64,000 nt of DNA from Hirsutella rhossiliensis (taxonomy: Eukaryota > Ascomycota > Sordariomycetes > Hypocreales > Ophiocordycipitaceae): NCBI RefSeq assembly GCF_020360975.1, contig NW_025408667.1:7440001-7504000 (forward strand), read 5' to 3'. This document shows, in pieces, positions 49,192 through 58,615 of this stretch (position 1 is the stretch's first letter; every line of letters starts with the position of its first letter). The translations under genes and the position numbers were made by a program. The notes under the pieces were generated by a model that was not told where the DNA came from, did no database searches, and saw nothing but the letters and a program-made list of their open reading frames with translations.

Positions 49192-51062
49192 TTACAGCTC
49201 CTCCCTGGCCTCTTTAGCTTTAGCCTTGGCTGCTGCTTCGGCTTCGGCTGCCTTGTCCTGAGCCGCTTGGTTACCCAGATTGAGCTGCTGAGCAACCCAT
49301 TTCCAGCTATCCTTGGCCGTCTCCTCGAGCTTAGCGAAGAGCGTTCCGCCAGGAGACGATGTGCCATATTTGAAGTACGTCGAGTGTTTGCGGGCCAAAG
49401 CCTTCAACTCCTCGACCTTGGATCCCTGGGGAACAGGGACGCCATAGCTGTCGAGATATGCCTTGAGGTCGGTGTCCGACCAAGCATCGAAAGTATCCGT
49501 CTTAGCAGTTCCAGTGGCCGCTGCGATGGCGCTCGTCATGGAAGCAAAGCCGGCCCCGCCTGCGGTCGAAGCCGACGAGTAAGCCGAGTGTGCCACGCTA
49601 AGCAGCTCGTCACGAGAAGCATCCTTCTTCTCAGCCGCAGCCTTGGCTGCCGCATCCCCGTTCTTGGCCAAGTAATTCTTCAAACTTTTGCGTGACAAGT
49701 CATCAAAGGTCCAGGCATTGCCGCCCGTCCAAGCCTTGTGGGAATTCTTGCGGACAAGCGCCCGAAGCTCGTCCACATTGGACATCTGGGGAACGGGAAC
49801 GCCACGAGAATCGAGGTAGGCCTTCAGGCGACTCTCGGACCATGCTCCCACTGCCTGGTTGAACGCATCCTGGGCCGCCAGCGAAGCATCATCCGAAGCC
49901 TTGGCGAACTGGTTGCTGGCCTTGGATGTGGCGGCACCGAAGGCTGAAGATGCACTGGCGCCAGCAGTATCGCCAAGGATCTCGGCGCGGTTCTTGCGAA
50001 CGAGGGCGCGGAGTTCGTTGGCCCGAGTACCCTGTGGGACGGGAATGCCATTCTTGTCACAAAACTCCTTTAGTTGAGATTCGCCCCAGGCATCAATGAT
50101 CATGTCAGTCAGCGTCGAGTACGCGGCTTGGGCACTGGCAGTCGCGCTGGCAGCGTCTCTCTGGGCCTTGAGATAGGCAAGCCGAGAATTCCGGCGCACC
50201 GCGGCGACGAGCTTGTCTCGTGTTGATGGCTGAGGGACCGGGAACCCATTGGTGTCGAGCCAAGACTTGAGATCAGACTCGGACCAGGCCGTGTAGAGCC
50301 AGTTGCCCGGATAAGCAGCAGTCTCGCCCAGCTTCTTCGCGGTTGTTTCATAACCAGAGCGAGCCTTTTGGAGGAGAGTATCTCGATGACGTGGCTGAGG
50401 GACTGCAAGGGGGCAATTTGGGCAGTTAGCAGGTATGCAAGGACGTCCGCGTCTGCAAATGAATGGGCATATGGGGTGCCTTAGAAGACGGGGTGAATTG
50501 AGCTTGAAAAGCCCGGGAAAACGCACCAGGAATGTTGTTCTTGTCGCAGAAGGCCTTGAGCTGGCTTTCAGTCCAACTGTCAAAGATCCAGTCTTTGACA
50601 CTGGCCCAGGCCTGGCGAGCATTATCGTCCGTTTCGTACCAGCTGGCCTTGACCTGAGCGACGAGGCTGTCCTTGGTCTCGTCGGCCTCGGCGGTCGCCT
50701 CTTTGCCCTTGGCATGGATGAAGTTGCTCAGTTGAGCCGTGTCCCATTTCTTGTAAGGTTCGACGATGTAATCGTTCCAGTTTTTGTCGACAAGCGCCTC
50801 CAAATCGGCACGATCAGCCGCCGTGGGATACGGGACGTCATGGTCAGAGAGCCAGCGTTCGAGCTCCGACTCGTGCCACTTGTTGTAAGCTATACAGAGT
50901 ATGCGGTTAGCTGGAAGAGCGAGTCGTGGGGTACGCAAGCAAACGGCACTGAAACAAGGGGTGGCTCATGTACGTACCAGCCTTTGTGCCGGGAAACCAG
51001 CTGCTGGCGACGGTGGCAGAAGCGGCGACAAGAGCCGTCAGAATCACCGTGAGATGCCTCAT
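49192..51062 (-). CDS. Ish1/Msc1-like protein with eight helical repeats
   Basis: Three exons (51062-50978, 50889-50527, 50402-49192) encode 552 residues. The introns are 88 and 124 bp with GT-AG ends, and the joints read KA|AYNKW and NNIP|VPQP. Exon 1 encodes a signal peptide (MRHLTVILTALVAA...), so the protein enters the secretory pathway, probably ER/nuclear envelope. The rest consists of about eight Ish1-type repeats of the pattern W(S/T)ES.LK.(F/Y)LD..G(I/V)PVPQ...ELRALVRKN. Six are clear, and the second and seventh are weak. It ends in an Ala/Glu/Lys-rich helix. Ish1 repeats are known from S. pombe Ish1 (stress-responsive, nuclear envelope) and yeast Msc1; the biochemical role is unclear. 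Start chosen because the signal peptide is lost with any later Met. Confidence 0.88.
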
Positions 51063-53076
51063 GATGCTGCAGCAGAGGCGGAAGGGCCGCGAATGCTGGA
51101 GAACGCTCTATCGACGTCGGGCTCGGATACTGAAGAGAGGCGGCAGACAGCAGAGCAGAAATAAGGTTGATGTGGAATTAAGTTTAGCGCGTTGAGAGGG
51201 CAAGAAGTGCGAAAGTGAAGTCTGCGTTGATGCACAGTTGCGGGAGAGGATGTAGGAAATGGAAGGGAAAGGGAACAGAAATGTGAGGAAGAGTTGGCTG
51301 GAAGAAGGAGGAGAGGAAGAGGTGGACTGGGGAGCTGATCCATCACGTCACTAGTTGCTTCAGGCCTTGCAGCAAGCGAAGCACATGCTCGTTCAGGTAC
51401 TTGCCTGCTAGTACATCCTCAGAGAGTGTACAAAGTACGCTACTTGGAGCATTCGTGCTTTCTTCCTACGCGCGCGGGGGGGGGGTGATTTGGGTAGAGA
51501 GTGTGACAGCCAATAGAGGCGCAAAACAGCTGTTTAGGCGAAGCTTGACGACAGCTTGGGATAGGTAGAGCAGACTGCCAGTTGCGTCCTCTGAGATGTC
51601 ACTTACCAGAATAAGAGAAAATATCTTGTTTTCTGGCCAAAAGCTGCCGTCAGCTTTAAGAGCTATTGGCGCCTTCGAGAGCTACTGGGTCTCTACAGTA
51701 CTCTCTAGTCTCTACCTTCTATCAGCAGTCTCTGCCGTCTTTCAGCAATCGCTGCCATCTATTAGGACCTTGAAAAGCTGTTGGCATTGACGAGCTGCTG
51801 AGATTGATAAGTTCTTTCCCGCCGTGACTGTCGCCCACGGCGGAAGGTGCTTTCTCTTGCCCTTGCGCCTACCAAGTAGCGCAACTGCCCTTATAGAGAT
51901 AAACGCAGCTTCTTTTTCAATTCAGTAGACCGTTTGGTCAAACGGTAGATCTTGTAGACAGCACCTGTAGTCCTCATAGGCGTGAGTTCAATTTGTAGAT
52001 GCGTGTAATTCTTGCTTGTTGCTAGTTCCTTGTTGCCGCGCACTGCGCGCGCCTCACGTCTCTTTCTGTCAGACGCTTCGTTTTGTCTCTCTCTCACGGA
52101 AGTCGCAATAACTGTAGACAGGAAAGCCTTTTGCCAGGGAAAAACTGCTGGCTGTTGACAGGCCACCAGCTTGGGGCGAGGCAATGGCTATCGCCACCCC
52201 AATCGCTCTCACACCCCCTGTCTATCACCCCCTCCCCCCCTCCCGGTCGAGGTATCTTCCTATCAAAGGTACTCCCAAGTGCACGTTGAGCCATAAGAAG
52301 TCGATATCCACCCTGGCTTGATGGGGCGGGAGCTTGAGCTCGTTTTACTATGACGTAAAGCAGTTTGGGAAAGCTCCGTCGCCGCGCAGACGCAGTGATG
52401 AACGCGAACAGGAGCGAGCACTTGCACTCCGTGCAACATACCTACATACATGAAGAAATTATGAAAGACTCTTGCACAGGAGCAGAATCGCGCACAACGT
52501 GATGTATTTGCTCACCTATCTAGGTACCTGGCAGCAGTGCACTTGCCTGCCGGGGACGGTACATGATGACATCACTACGCCAGTTTGGCGTTCTGGAGCA
52601 AAACATCCGGGGCTTGACTGACTGATCGCGATCAATCCACTCCGCATCCTGCTAGTTGTCACGTCACGCCTTCGTGAAATTGCAGCTGCGGTCCTACTTG
52701 CAATGCTCGACGAGACCGCAATGGGCAGTCCGTGTTGCATAAGCACATGTCCAGAGGGAGCACCATTCATCATGCACCGCCGATGCAATCACCGGGGCTA
52801 GTCCCCCGGTACCCCAGGCGAACTCATGGCCACCACCCCGTGCACACGTAGCTGTCGCCTCACGGAAACTCCCGCGACAGCGCAAAAAGGGCTTGTTTTC
52901 GGCCCTTGATGCGGCTAGGAAGCTGTTGCGCGTGGCTTAGGCGAACCGCATCTCACTCCAGGGGCGACCTTGCTAATAGATGCTTCTCTATGTATGTATC
53001 AACGCCCGTTGTTGTATCCCGTGCCGCCGTCACGACGGCACCCTGTAGCCTCCTACCTAGTTGCGGTGCAACACCA
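51063..53076. other. 2.0 kb intergenic region, no gene supported
   Basis: Contains the 5' flank of the Ish1-repeat gene (purine-rich 51240-51330), a G-run at about 51476-51487, pyrimidine-rich CTCT stretches near 51690-51770, and a tRNA-like hairpin segment at 51929-52000. The short frames have no recognisable domains. The part next to 53076 should hold the RPT5 3' UTR. CpA/TpG are normal, so it is not RIP-mutated. Confidence 0.5.
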
Positions 53077-54690
53077 TTACGCGTAAAAGTTGACCGTCTA
53101 CGCAGCGTGGTTAGTTCGGCTCGCTCGTCGTCACCAGTCCGTCGCCAAGGGGCATCACTTACATCCTTCTTCTTGGCTTGCACCTCGGCAATGGCGTCCA
53201 CGTAGTGCTCGTGGCCAATCTTGTTCTTCCCAGACCGCAGCGCTATCATGCCTGCCTCGACGCACACGGCCTTCAACATGGCCCCTCCGAATTCATCGGT
53301 GCTGCGCGCCAGCTCACCCCAGTTAACTCCGGGATCCACCTTCATCTTTCGTGAGTGAATCTTGAGAATCTGAGCGCGTGCTTCCTCGTTCGGCAGCGGA
53401 AATTCAATCTTGCGATCAAGGCGGCCTGAGCGGAGCAGCGCCGGGTCCAGAACATCAACTCGGTTCGTCGCTGCCAACACTTTGATCCTGTCGTCCGATG
53501 CGAAGCCGTCCAGCTGATTGAGTAGCTCCAACATGGTACGCTGCACTTCTCGGTCACCGCTCTTCTCGCTGTCGAAGCGCTTCGTGCCCACGGCGTCCAG
53601 CTCGTCGATGAAGATGATGGCCGGGGCCTTTTCCTTGGCCAAGGCAAAGCAGTCCCGGACTAGCTTGGCACCGTCGCCAATGAACATTTGCACAAGCTGG
53701 GGTCCGGCGAGCTTGAGAAACGTGGCATCCGTTTGCGCGGCACACGCCCTCGCAAGAAGAGTCTTGCCGGTACCGGGGGGGCCATACATCAAGGCGCCTA
53801 AATGTCCCCACATGCAGTCAGAACACCATGCGCCATCAGACCTTTCGTGATCCGCCAGAGGAACATGAGAGACAATAAGGAAGTGGTGCCCTGCGTACCT
53901 TTGGGGGCTTTAATGCCAATCTTTTTGAATCGATCGGCTTCCTTCATAGGCCATACAATGGCCTCGACGAGCTCCTCGATTTGCTTGTCCAGCCCTCCCA
54001 CGTCCGTGTACTGCTCTGTGGGCTTCTCATCTACCTCCATGGCTTTGACCCGGCTGTCGTATTCGGCAGGCAGGGTATCGAGGATGAGGTACGAATCCTT
54101 GTTGACACCAATGAGATCACCGGGCTTCAGCTTGTCGGAGTCAACAAGACCGATGAGCGGCAGAAATATGGTCTGCCGGGTAGAGGTTTTGATGACAGCT
54201 GATTTGCCCACTCTGGTCGCGTCCAAGTCGATATTAGCACCTTCCTCGGACGACTCGGCGGTGGGGTCGAGATCCAGCAGCTCGACGACGTTCCCGACCA
54301 AGTAAGGGAGCTGTCTGCAGTTTCAGCGTTAGTGGTCTGCTGCGACCATGGATGGCAAAGGTGCAGTTTGGGCGAGGTTACTTGCCGGTTATTGGCAATC
54401 TTGTCCACGTTGTCCTTAATCTTTTCTCCCATTGCTGCTTTCTCGTGCGACAGTCTGGACAGCTCGCTCTTCATGATCCGGGAGTCGTTTTCTAGAAGCC
54501 GCTTCCGAGTTTGTATGTCTTGGGTGCTGAGACCGAGAATTTCATCGTCAAGGATGTCGTCTTCGTCCTTGTCCTTCATGACCTCGTCACTATCCGACGC
54601 TTTCTGCTCGCCCCTGCCATCTGCGCCACCTCTTTTCTTGTCATCCTTTCCTCTGCGGTTGAGATCGTCGAGTTCCTCAAGTGTCGACAT
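53077..54690 (-). CDS. RPT5: 26S proteasome regulatory ATPase RPT5
   Basis: One of six AAA ATPases of the 19S base that unfold substrates and open the 20S gate. Four exons (54690-54382, 54310-53899, 53797-53163, 53097-53077) encode 458 residues. The N-terminus is [11 protein letters not shown], followed by an acidic stretch and coiled coil (about 50-102), an OB-like domain (104-190) and the AAA domain with Walker A GPPGTGKT (246-253), Walker B IIFIDE (301-306) and [12 protein letters not shown]. Introns are 71, 101 and 65 bp; the third has a CTAAC branch site and a GTAAGT donor. The last exon is 21 bp and encodes TVNFYA, the HbYX-type tail that docks into the 20S alpha ring. Reading through that intron gives a false longer C-terminus. 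Shares an 877 bp divergent promoter with uL10m. Confidence 0.95.
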
Positions 54691-55034
54691 GGCGATGCGG
54701 CGGCGGGCGAAGCTTAGGCGACACCGACCGTCAAGGATGAGCGACGAGGACGGCAACGGACAACTACAGGGTCAGAGAGTAGAGCCCCGAAGAGAGCAGG
54801 GGGAAAATCAACACGAGATGTCAAAGCGCCCTGAAAAGCCGATTCCGAGGTGGTGGCGAGAATGGAGATTGGACGGAGAGGCGCACGACAGAGGTTGCTC
54901 TTGGAGACTCGTTGAGGTGGAGGATGCGAGGCACCTGCACCTGCGTGCTTTCTAGGCAGCTGGCATGGCACGCATCCGGACCAAGGGTACGAAGTACACG
55001 GTATTTTGTACACAAAGCTCCCAGGAACCAAATT

Positions 55035-55065
55035 ACCTACCTTACCTTAGTAAGGTAAGGTAGGT
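55035..55065. repeat. Perfect inverted repeat, 15 bp arms
   Basis: ACCTACCTTACCTTA, one G, then its exact reverse complement TAAGGTAAGGTAGGT, extended on the right by more GGTA units to 55074. It can form a cruciform or hairpin. Confidence 0.85.
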
Positions 55066-55118
55066 AGGTAGGTATCTGAGGTATCGTATTCATGTGGCAC
55101 ACTACTCCGTACGGAGGA

Positions 55119-55146
55119 CCTACCTACCTACCTACCTACCTAGGTA
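55119..55146. repeat. (CCTA)n microsatellite
   Basis: Six to seven CCTA/TACC units ending CCTAGGTA. They are complementary to the GGTA units at 55057-55074, so both arrays together could form a larger hairpin. Confidence 0.85.
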
Positions 55147-55567
55147 AGAGTTTTTTTGATATTTGTTACTTGGGCCATTGTTATTCTCTATGTAGACGTT
55201 AAGTTTCTCTTGTATATATTATTAATTGCCCAACTAAGTCATTCGTCGTTATAATTATATCCCCCCAATCTTCTTCAGGCATACCTACTAATTATATACT
55301 TATATCAATTTCCTAAGTTCCTAAGTACGTGGTACGTAGTAGGTACCTTATACAGCTTTTCTTAGTCCTGATGTACTTTCTCCTCGCAGCGTAAGAGCTC
55401 AAGCGCAAGGGGTGTTAAAAAGGGTTAGAGGGTGGCTCGGTGCGCCGGTGGGTCATTGAACCCCATTACCATCTCCTTCTGCTGGCGATTGCCGACACCG
55501 CCTCGGCTTGAAGACACCTTATCCCCCCTCGCAATTTTCCATCGCCCTCCGGCTGCTATACCGCACA

Positions 55568-56563
55568 ATGGCACAGAGATTGGCGGTCCCCGCGAGGACT
55601 TGTCTTCGACATCTGACCTCGGAGCGCGCGACTCGCAGAATCTCATGGGGCATCGCCAGCTGGCAGCACTTCTCAACGACTCTACCAGGGAAAGCCACGA
55701 CCTCAAAGTCCATTGCCGGCGGTGGTCAGTTGTCCGCCGACTTCACCCCGCCGACTAAGCCCCCAAGCGCACGCCCCGTCGAGACGAGGAAAAGCCAGCT
55801 GATTAGAACCTACACATCGTTGCTGCGGACCAGCCCCGTCATTCTTCTTTTCCAACACAGCAATCTGACGGCTACGGAGTGGGCTGCGGTGCGAAGAGAG
55901 CTCAAGAGGGCCGTTGCCGCTGTGCCGGCGTCGAGTCCGGCGCCCGGCGCCGATCCATTGGACCTTGCGACGAGGATACAGCTTCAAGTTTTGAGAACAA
56001 ACATGTTTGACGTCGCCTTGAAGATTGTGGAATTCTATAGCCCCGAGACGGCGGGAGCCCTTGCATCCACCCCACGAACGGCGAGGGGACCGCTCGTGCA
56101 CGATCTGTCGCAGGCTGCGTACGATGCAGTCCGCAGGACCAACACACCGCCCGAGTCTAGCTACACGCAGCTTGAACCGCTCATGGTCGGACCTCTGGCG
56201 GCACTTATGCTTCCTGCTGTTTCGCCCGCACACCTGGCCGCAGCCTTGAGCGTGTTGGCTCCGGTGCCGGGCAAATTCCCGCCGCCGACGCGGAAGAAGT
56301 GTCCAGGGTACCACGACGCGACATGCCAAAACGGACTGGCGAAGATTGTGCTTGTTGGAGGGCGAATCGAAGGCAGGGCATTTGATCAAAGCGGCATCAA
56401 CTGGGTCGGCGGCATCCAGGGAGGCCTGGATGGACTCCGCGGCCAGCTTGTGGGCATCCTCCAAGGGGCCGGCCTAGGCCTCACGACGGCATTGGAGGGT
56501 GGTGGGCGGAATATCTGGCTTGCCTTGGAGGGGAGGAAAACCCAGTTGGAGGAGGCCAAGTAA
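55568..56563 (+). CDS. Mitochondrial large-subunit ribosomal protein uL10m (Mrpl11-type)
   Basis: Intron-less, 331 residues from the ATG at 55568. It is a mitochondrial L10-family protein, part of the stalk base of the mitoribosomal large subunit. The first 40-50 residues are Arg/Ser/Thr-rich with no acidic cluster, as in a matrix-targeting presequence. The family body starts at about 72 with TRKSQLIRTYTSLLRTSPVI, then FQHSNLTATEWAAVRREL (about 95-112), a central SYTQLEPLMVGPLAALMLP block, and a C-terminal LAKIVLVGGRIEGR / WVGGIQGGLDGLRGQLV block typical of fungal orthologues. An in-frame ATG at 55508 would add 20 residues; I preferred 55568 because it gives a better presequence and a CACAATGG context. 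Confidence 0.88.
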   Translation: MAQRLAVPARTCLRHLTSERATRRISWGIASWQHFSTTLPGKATTSKSIAGGGQLSADFTPPTKPPSARPVETRKSQLIRTYTSLLRTSPVILLFQHSNLTATEWAAVRRELKRAVAAVPASSPAPGADPLDLATRIQLQVLRTNMFDVALKIVEFYSPETAGALASTPRTARGPLVHDLSQAAYDAVRRTNTPPESSYTQLEPLMVGPLAALMLPAVSPAHLAAALSVLAPVPGKFPPPTRKKCPGYHDATCQNGLAKIVLVGGRIEGRAFDQSGINWVGGIQGGLDGLRGQLVGILQGAGLGLTTALEGGGRNIWLALEGRKTQLEEAK

Positions 56564-57333
56564 AGGTGTTGGTAGATAGTGCCGCAGACACCTGCATCAG
56601 AGCGTCTGCCTGTACGTCACGGCGCCTGTTTATCGCCGGCCTGGAATATTGTGTAGGCGAGAGGGCTCAATCCATGAGTGGTACCGTGGCTGTAAAGGCC
56701 AAGCAAGCAAATCAGCAGGGTGGGGGGGTCCCCGGGGATGCGGCGCAGAGGAGATAGATGACTTCAACTCGCAGGCGGAAGTCGGACGCTCAGCAGCCAC
56801 GGTTCGAGCAACATATCAGCTCCACTTCGGTTCCCTTTGCCTGCGTGTCGTCGCTTTGCATGAATCATACCTATTACAGTACCTTAATGCCCCCATATGA
56901 GTGTACAGGTGGGTAGGGATGGACGAACCAGACAGTGAACGGGTTCAATCTGGCAGAATTGCAGACGGGTAAATCATTGTCATGCACTAATAATAACAAC
57001 GTACTTGTCGAGTTTAATACGTAATTACTTGGAAGTTGGAACTGTACTGAGACGTGCCTTATCTTATCGGCAAGGGTGCTTCAGCTCACTCTGTCCCCGA
57101 ACAACCCCCCATCCTCCACCCTGAAGAGACAACACTGCCCGCCGCCGCGACAGCAGGCAAACCGGCGCCTTTTCTCCTTTCAAGCCTCCGTCGCCGGCCC
57201 CAACATCTGTGACTTCGATACGCATCGCGGCATAGCGCACGCCCGCCCGACTCCCGGCGCCAGACCGCGAACACACGCAGACTCGTCGAGACATGCCATC
57301 GGCGTGATCCGTCGCCGCCGCCGCCCGCTCGCC
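56564..57333. promoter_or_regulatory. Intergenic region upstream of the DUF4870-type gene
   Basis: 770 bp between two plus-strand genes. It holds the uL10m 3' flank and the promoter/5' leader of the next gene; pyrimidine-rich CCCCCCATCCTCC occurs near 57104. In-frame codons upstream of 57334 are Arg/Pro-rich and look like leader sequence. No other gene is seen. Confidence 0.5.
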
Positions 57334-58101
57334 ATGGACTTTGCCCCCTACCAGTCGTCGCCCCCAGAGCACTCACGCGTCGCGTCGCCCGAGTTCCCCG
57401 CGTCGCCTCCGCGGCCCTCCCTGGACGCCTACGCCGCCGCCGGGGCCACCCGAAGCCCGCCGCCGCTCCAGCACCCGCAACCTCAGCGCGCCTGGGGCGG
57501 GTTCGACGGCCAGGCAGCTGGCGGCTGGTCTGGCGCCGGTCCCTCGTCCTCGGCAGGCGCAATCCCCGGAGTATATCCCGCCCAGGTCAGCGAGTTCGAT
57601 ACGAGTCTTGGCCTGCGTCTCGACTATGAGGCTTGCTTGGCATACCTGGCCCTGCCGCCCCTCGGCGCCATCATCCTCCTCATTTTGGAGCGCAACAGCG
57701 ACTACGTCAGGTTAGACAGCATTCACTCGTCTTGTCCGACTTGGACGGCGCTCATCCCATGCCCTCCCCGATCGATTGGCGCAGTGTCGCTAACAAGCAA
57801 ACAATCCACTTCTAGATTCCATGCCTGGCAGTCCGCCCTGCTCTTTACAGCAGCCCTGATACTTCACATCATCCTCTCCTGGTCCTCGTTCCTCAGCTGG
57901 CTTCTCTTCCTTGGAGATGTTGCGCTCATCGCGCTTCTGACTCGTAGAGCATACAGAGATGCGGAAATACTCGACAGGTAGAGTCACCCCTCCCCCCCCT
58001 TTCTTCCCGCGTCTGGGGCGGATGCTTACAGTAGTCGTCGTCAAAGGTTTGAAGTACCCGTCTTTGGCAGTATAGCCAGCCGTATACTGGACGACGAGTA
58101 G
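57334..58101 (+). CDS. Small membrane protein, DUF4870/UPF0132 type
   Basis: Three exons (57334-57710, 57816-57977, 58047-58101) encode 197 residues. The introns are 105 bp (GCTAAC branch, TCTAG acceptor) and 69 bp, with joints reading DYVR|FHAWQSA and ILDR|FEVPVFG. The first 90 residues are Pro/Ala/Ser-rich and probably disordered. They are followed by three hydrophobic helices at about 102-118, 132-147 and 153-172, with the conserved (V/I)RFHAWQS motif between the first and second and a short DAEILDRFEVP tail. This matches fungal members of the UPF0132/DUF4870 family, whose function is not known. Without splicing, translation would stop early and lose the third exon. Confidence 0.85.
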
Positions 58102-58615
58102 CTACGCAGACACGCATATGCGTGGACACGAACTTGTTTTCCGTGGATGGGATATGGCTGACCTGGCTCATGCTTCCTTGCAATGTACACCTATACCCCG
58201 TGTTTCCTAGAATAGAGGGCCACCTCAGGACTTTGCCCGATCGACCTGCTTGCCAACAAATGCTATTACATGATACCCCTCAAGACTAAGACAACCGGGG
58301 ACCCTGCACGTGCTGAACTCCAACCCTTCGCGAGGTTGCTGATCTCATTACACTACCTAGCCAGCCATCTTGGCCACCGCTGTCTACCGGCCTTGTGTTA
58401 CGCCAGATAAGTTACATAGTAGTGGCACGCAATCGAAACAACTCGGGCTCCTTAATGGAACCCGGACGCCTTATGGCGGGCTTGTGGACTGCAAAGCCAC
58501 GGCGATCGTCTGGCTTCCCGGGAGAAATTCTACTTATTCATCTAATTTCCCATAGCTGTGTTTAGCGAATGCTGCCCGCCGTTCCGTCCCGAACACCCCT
58601 TTAAATGCCTCTGTC
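58102..58615. other. Convergent intergenic region, no gene
   Basis: 514 bp between the converging stop codons of the DUF4870-type gene and tRNA ligase. Should contain both 3' ends. I see no RNA gene or repeat in it. Confidence 0.6.

Larger units (their letters stand above)
54691..55567. promoter_or_regulatory. Divergent promoter region, RPT5 / uL10m
   Basis: 877 bp between divergent start codons. Holds a near-perfect palindrome of GGTA/TACC units (55035-55065), a 12 bp palindrome CTCCGTACGGAG (55105-55116), a TACC array (55119-55146) and an AT-rich tract (55150-55350). I saw no convincing proteasome-associated control element (GGTGGCAAA). Confidence 0.5.

Noticed and set aside
51059..51346. 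Minus-strand frame upstream of the Ish1-repeat start
   Set aside because: Ser/Pro/Leu-rich reading of the purine-rich 5' flank, out of frame with the signal peptide. Probably untranslated leader or promoter.
55424..55758. Overlapping frames on both strands at the start of the uL10m gene
   Set aside because: They overlap the presequence region in other frames and show no homology. The uL10m frame carries the family motifs.
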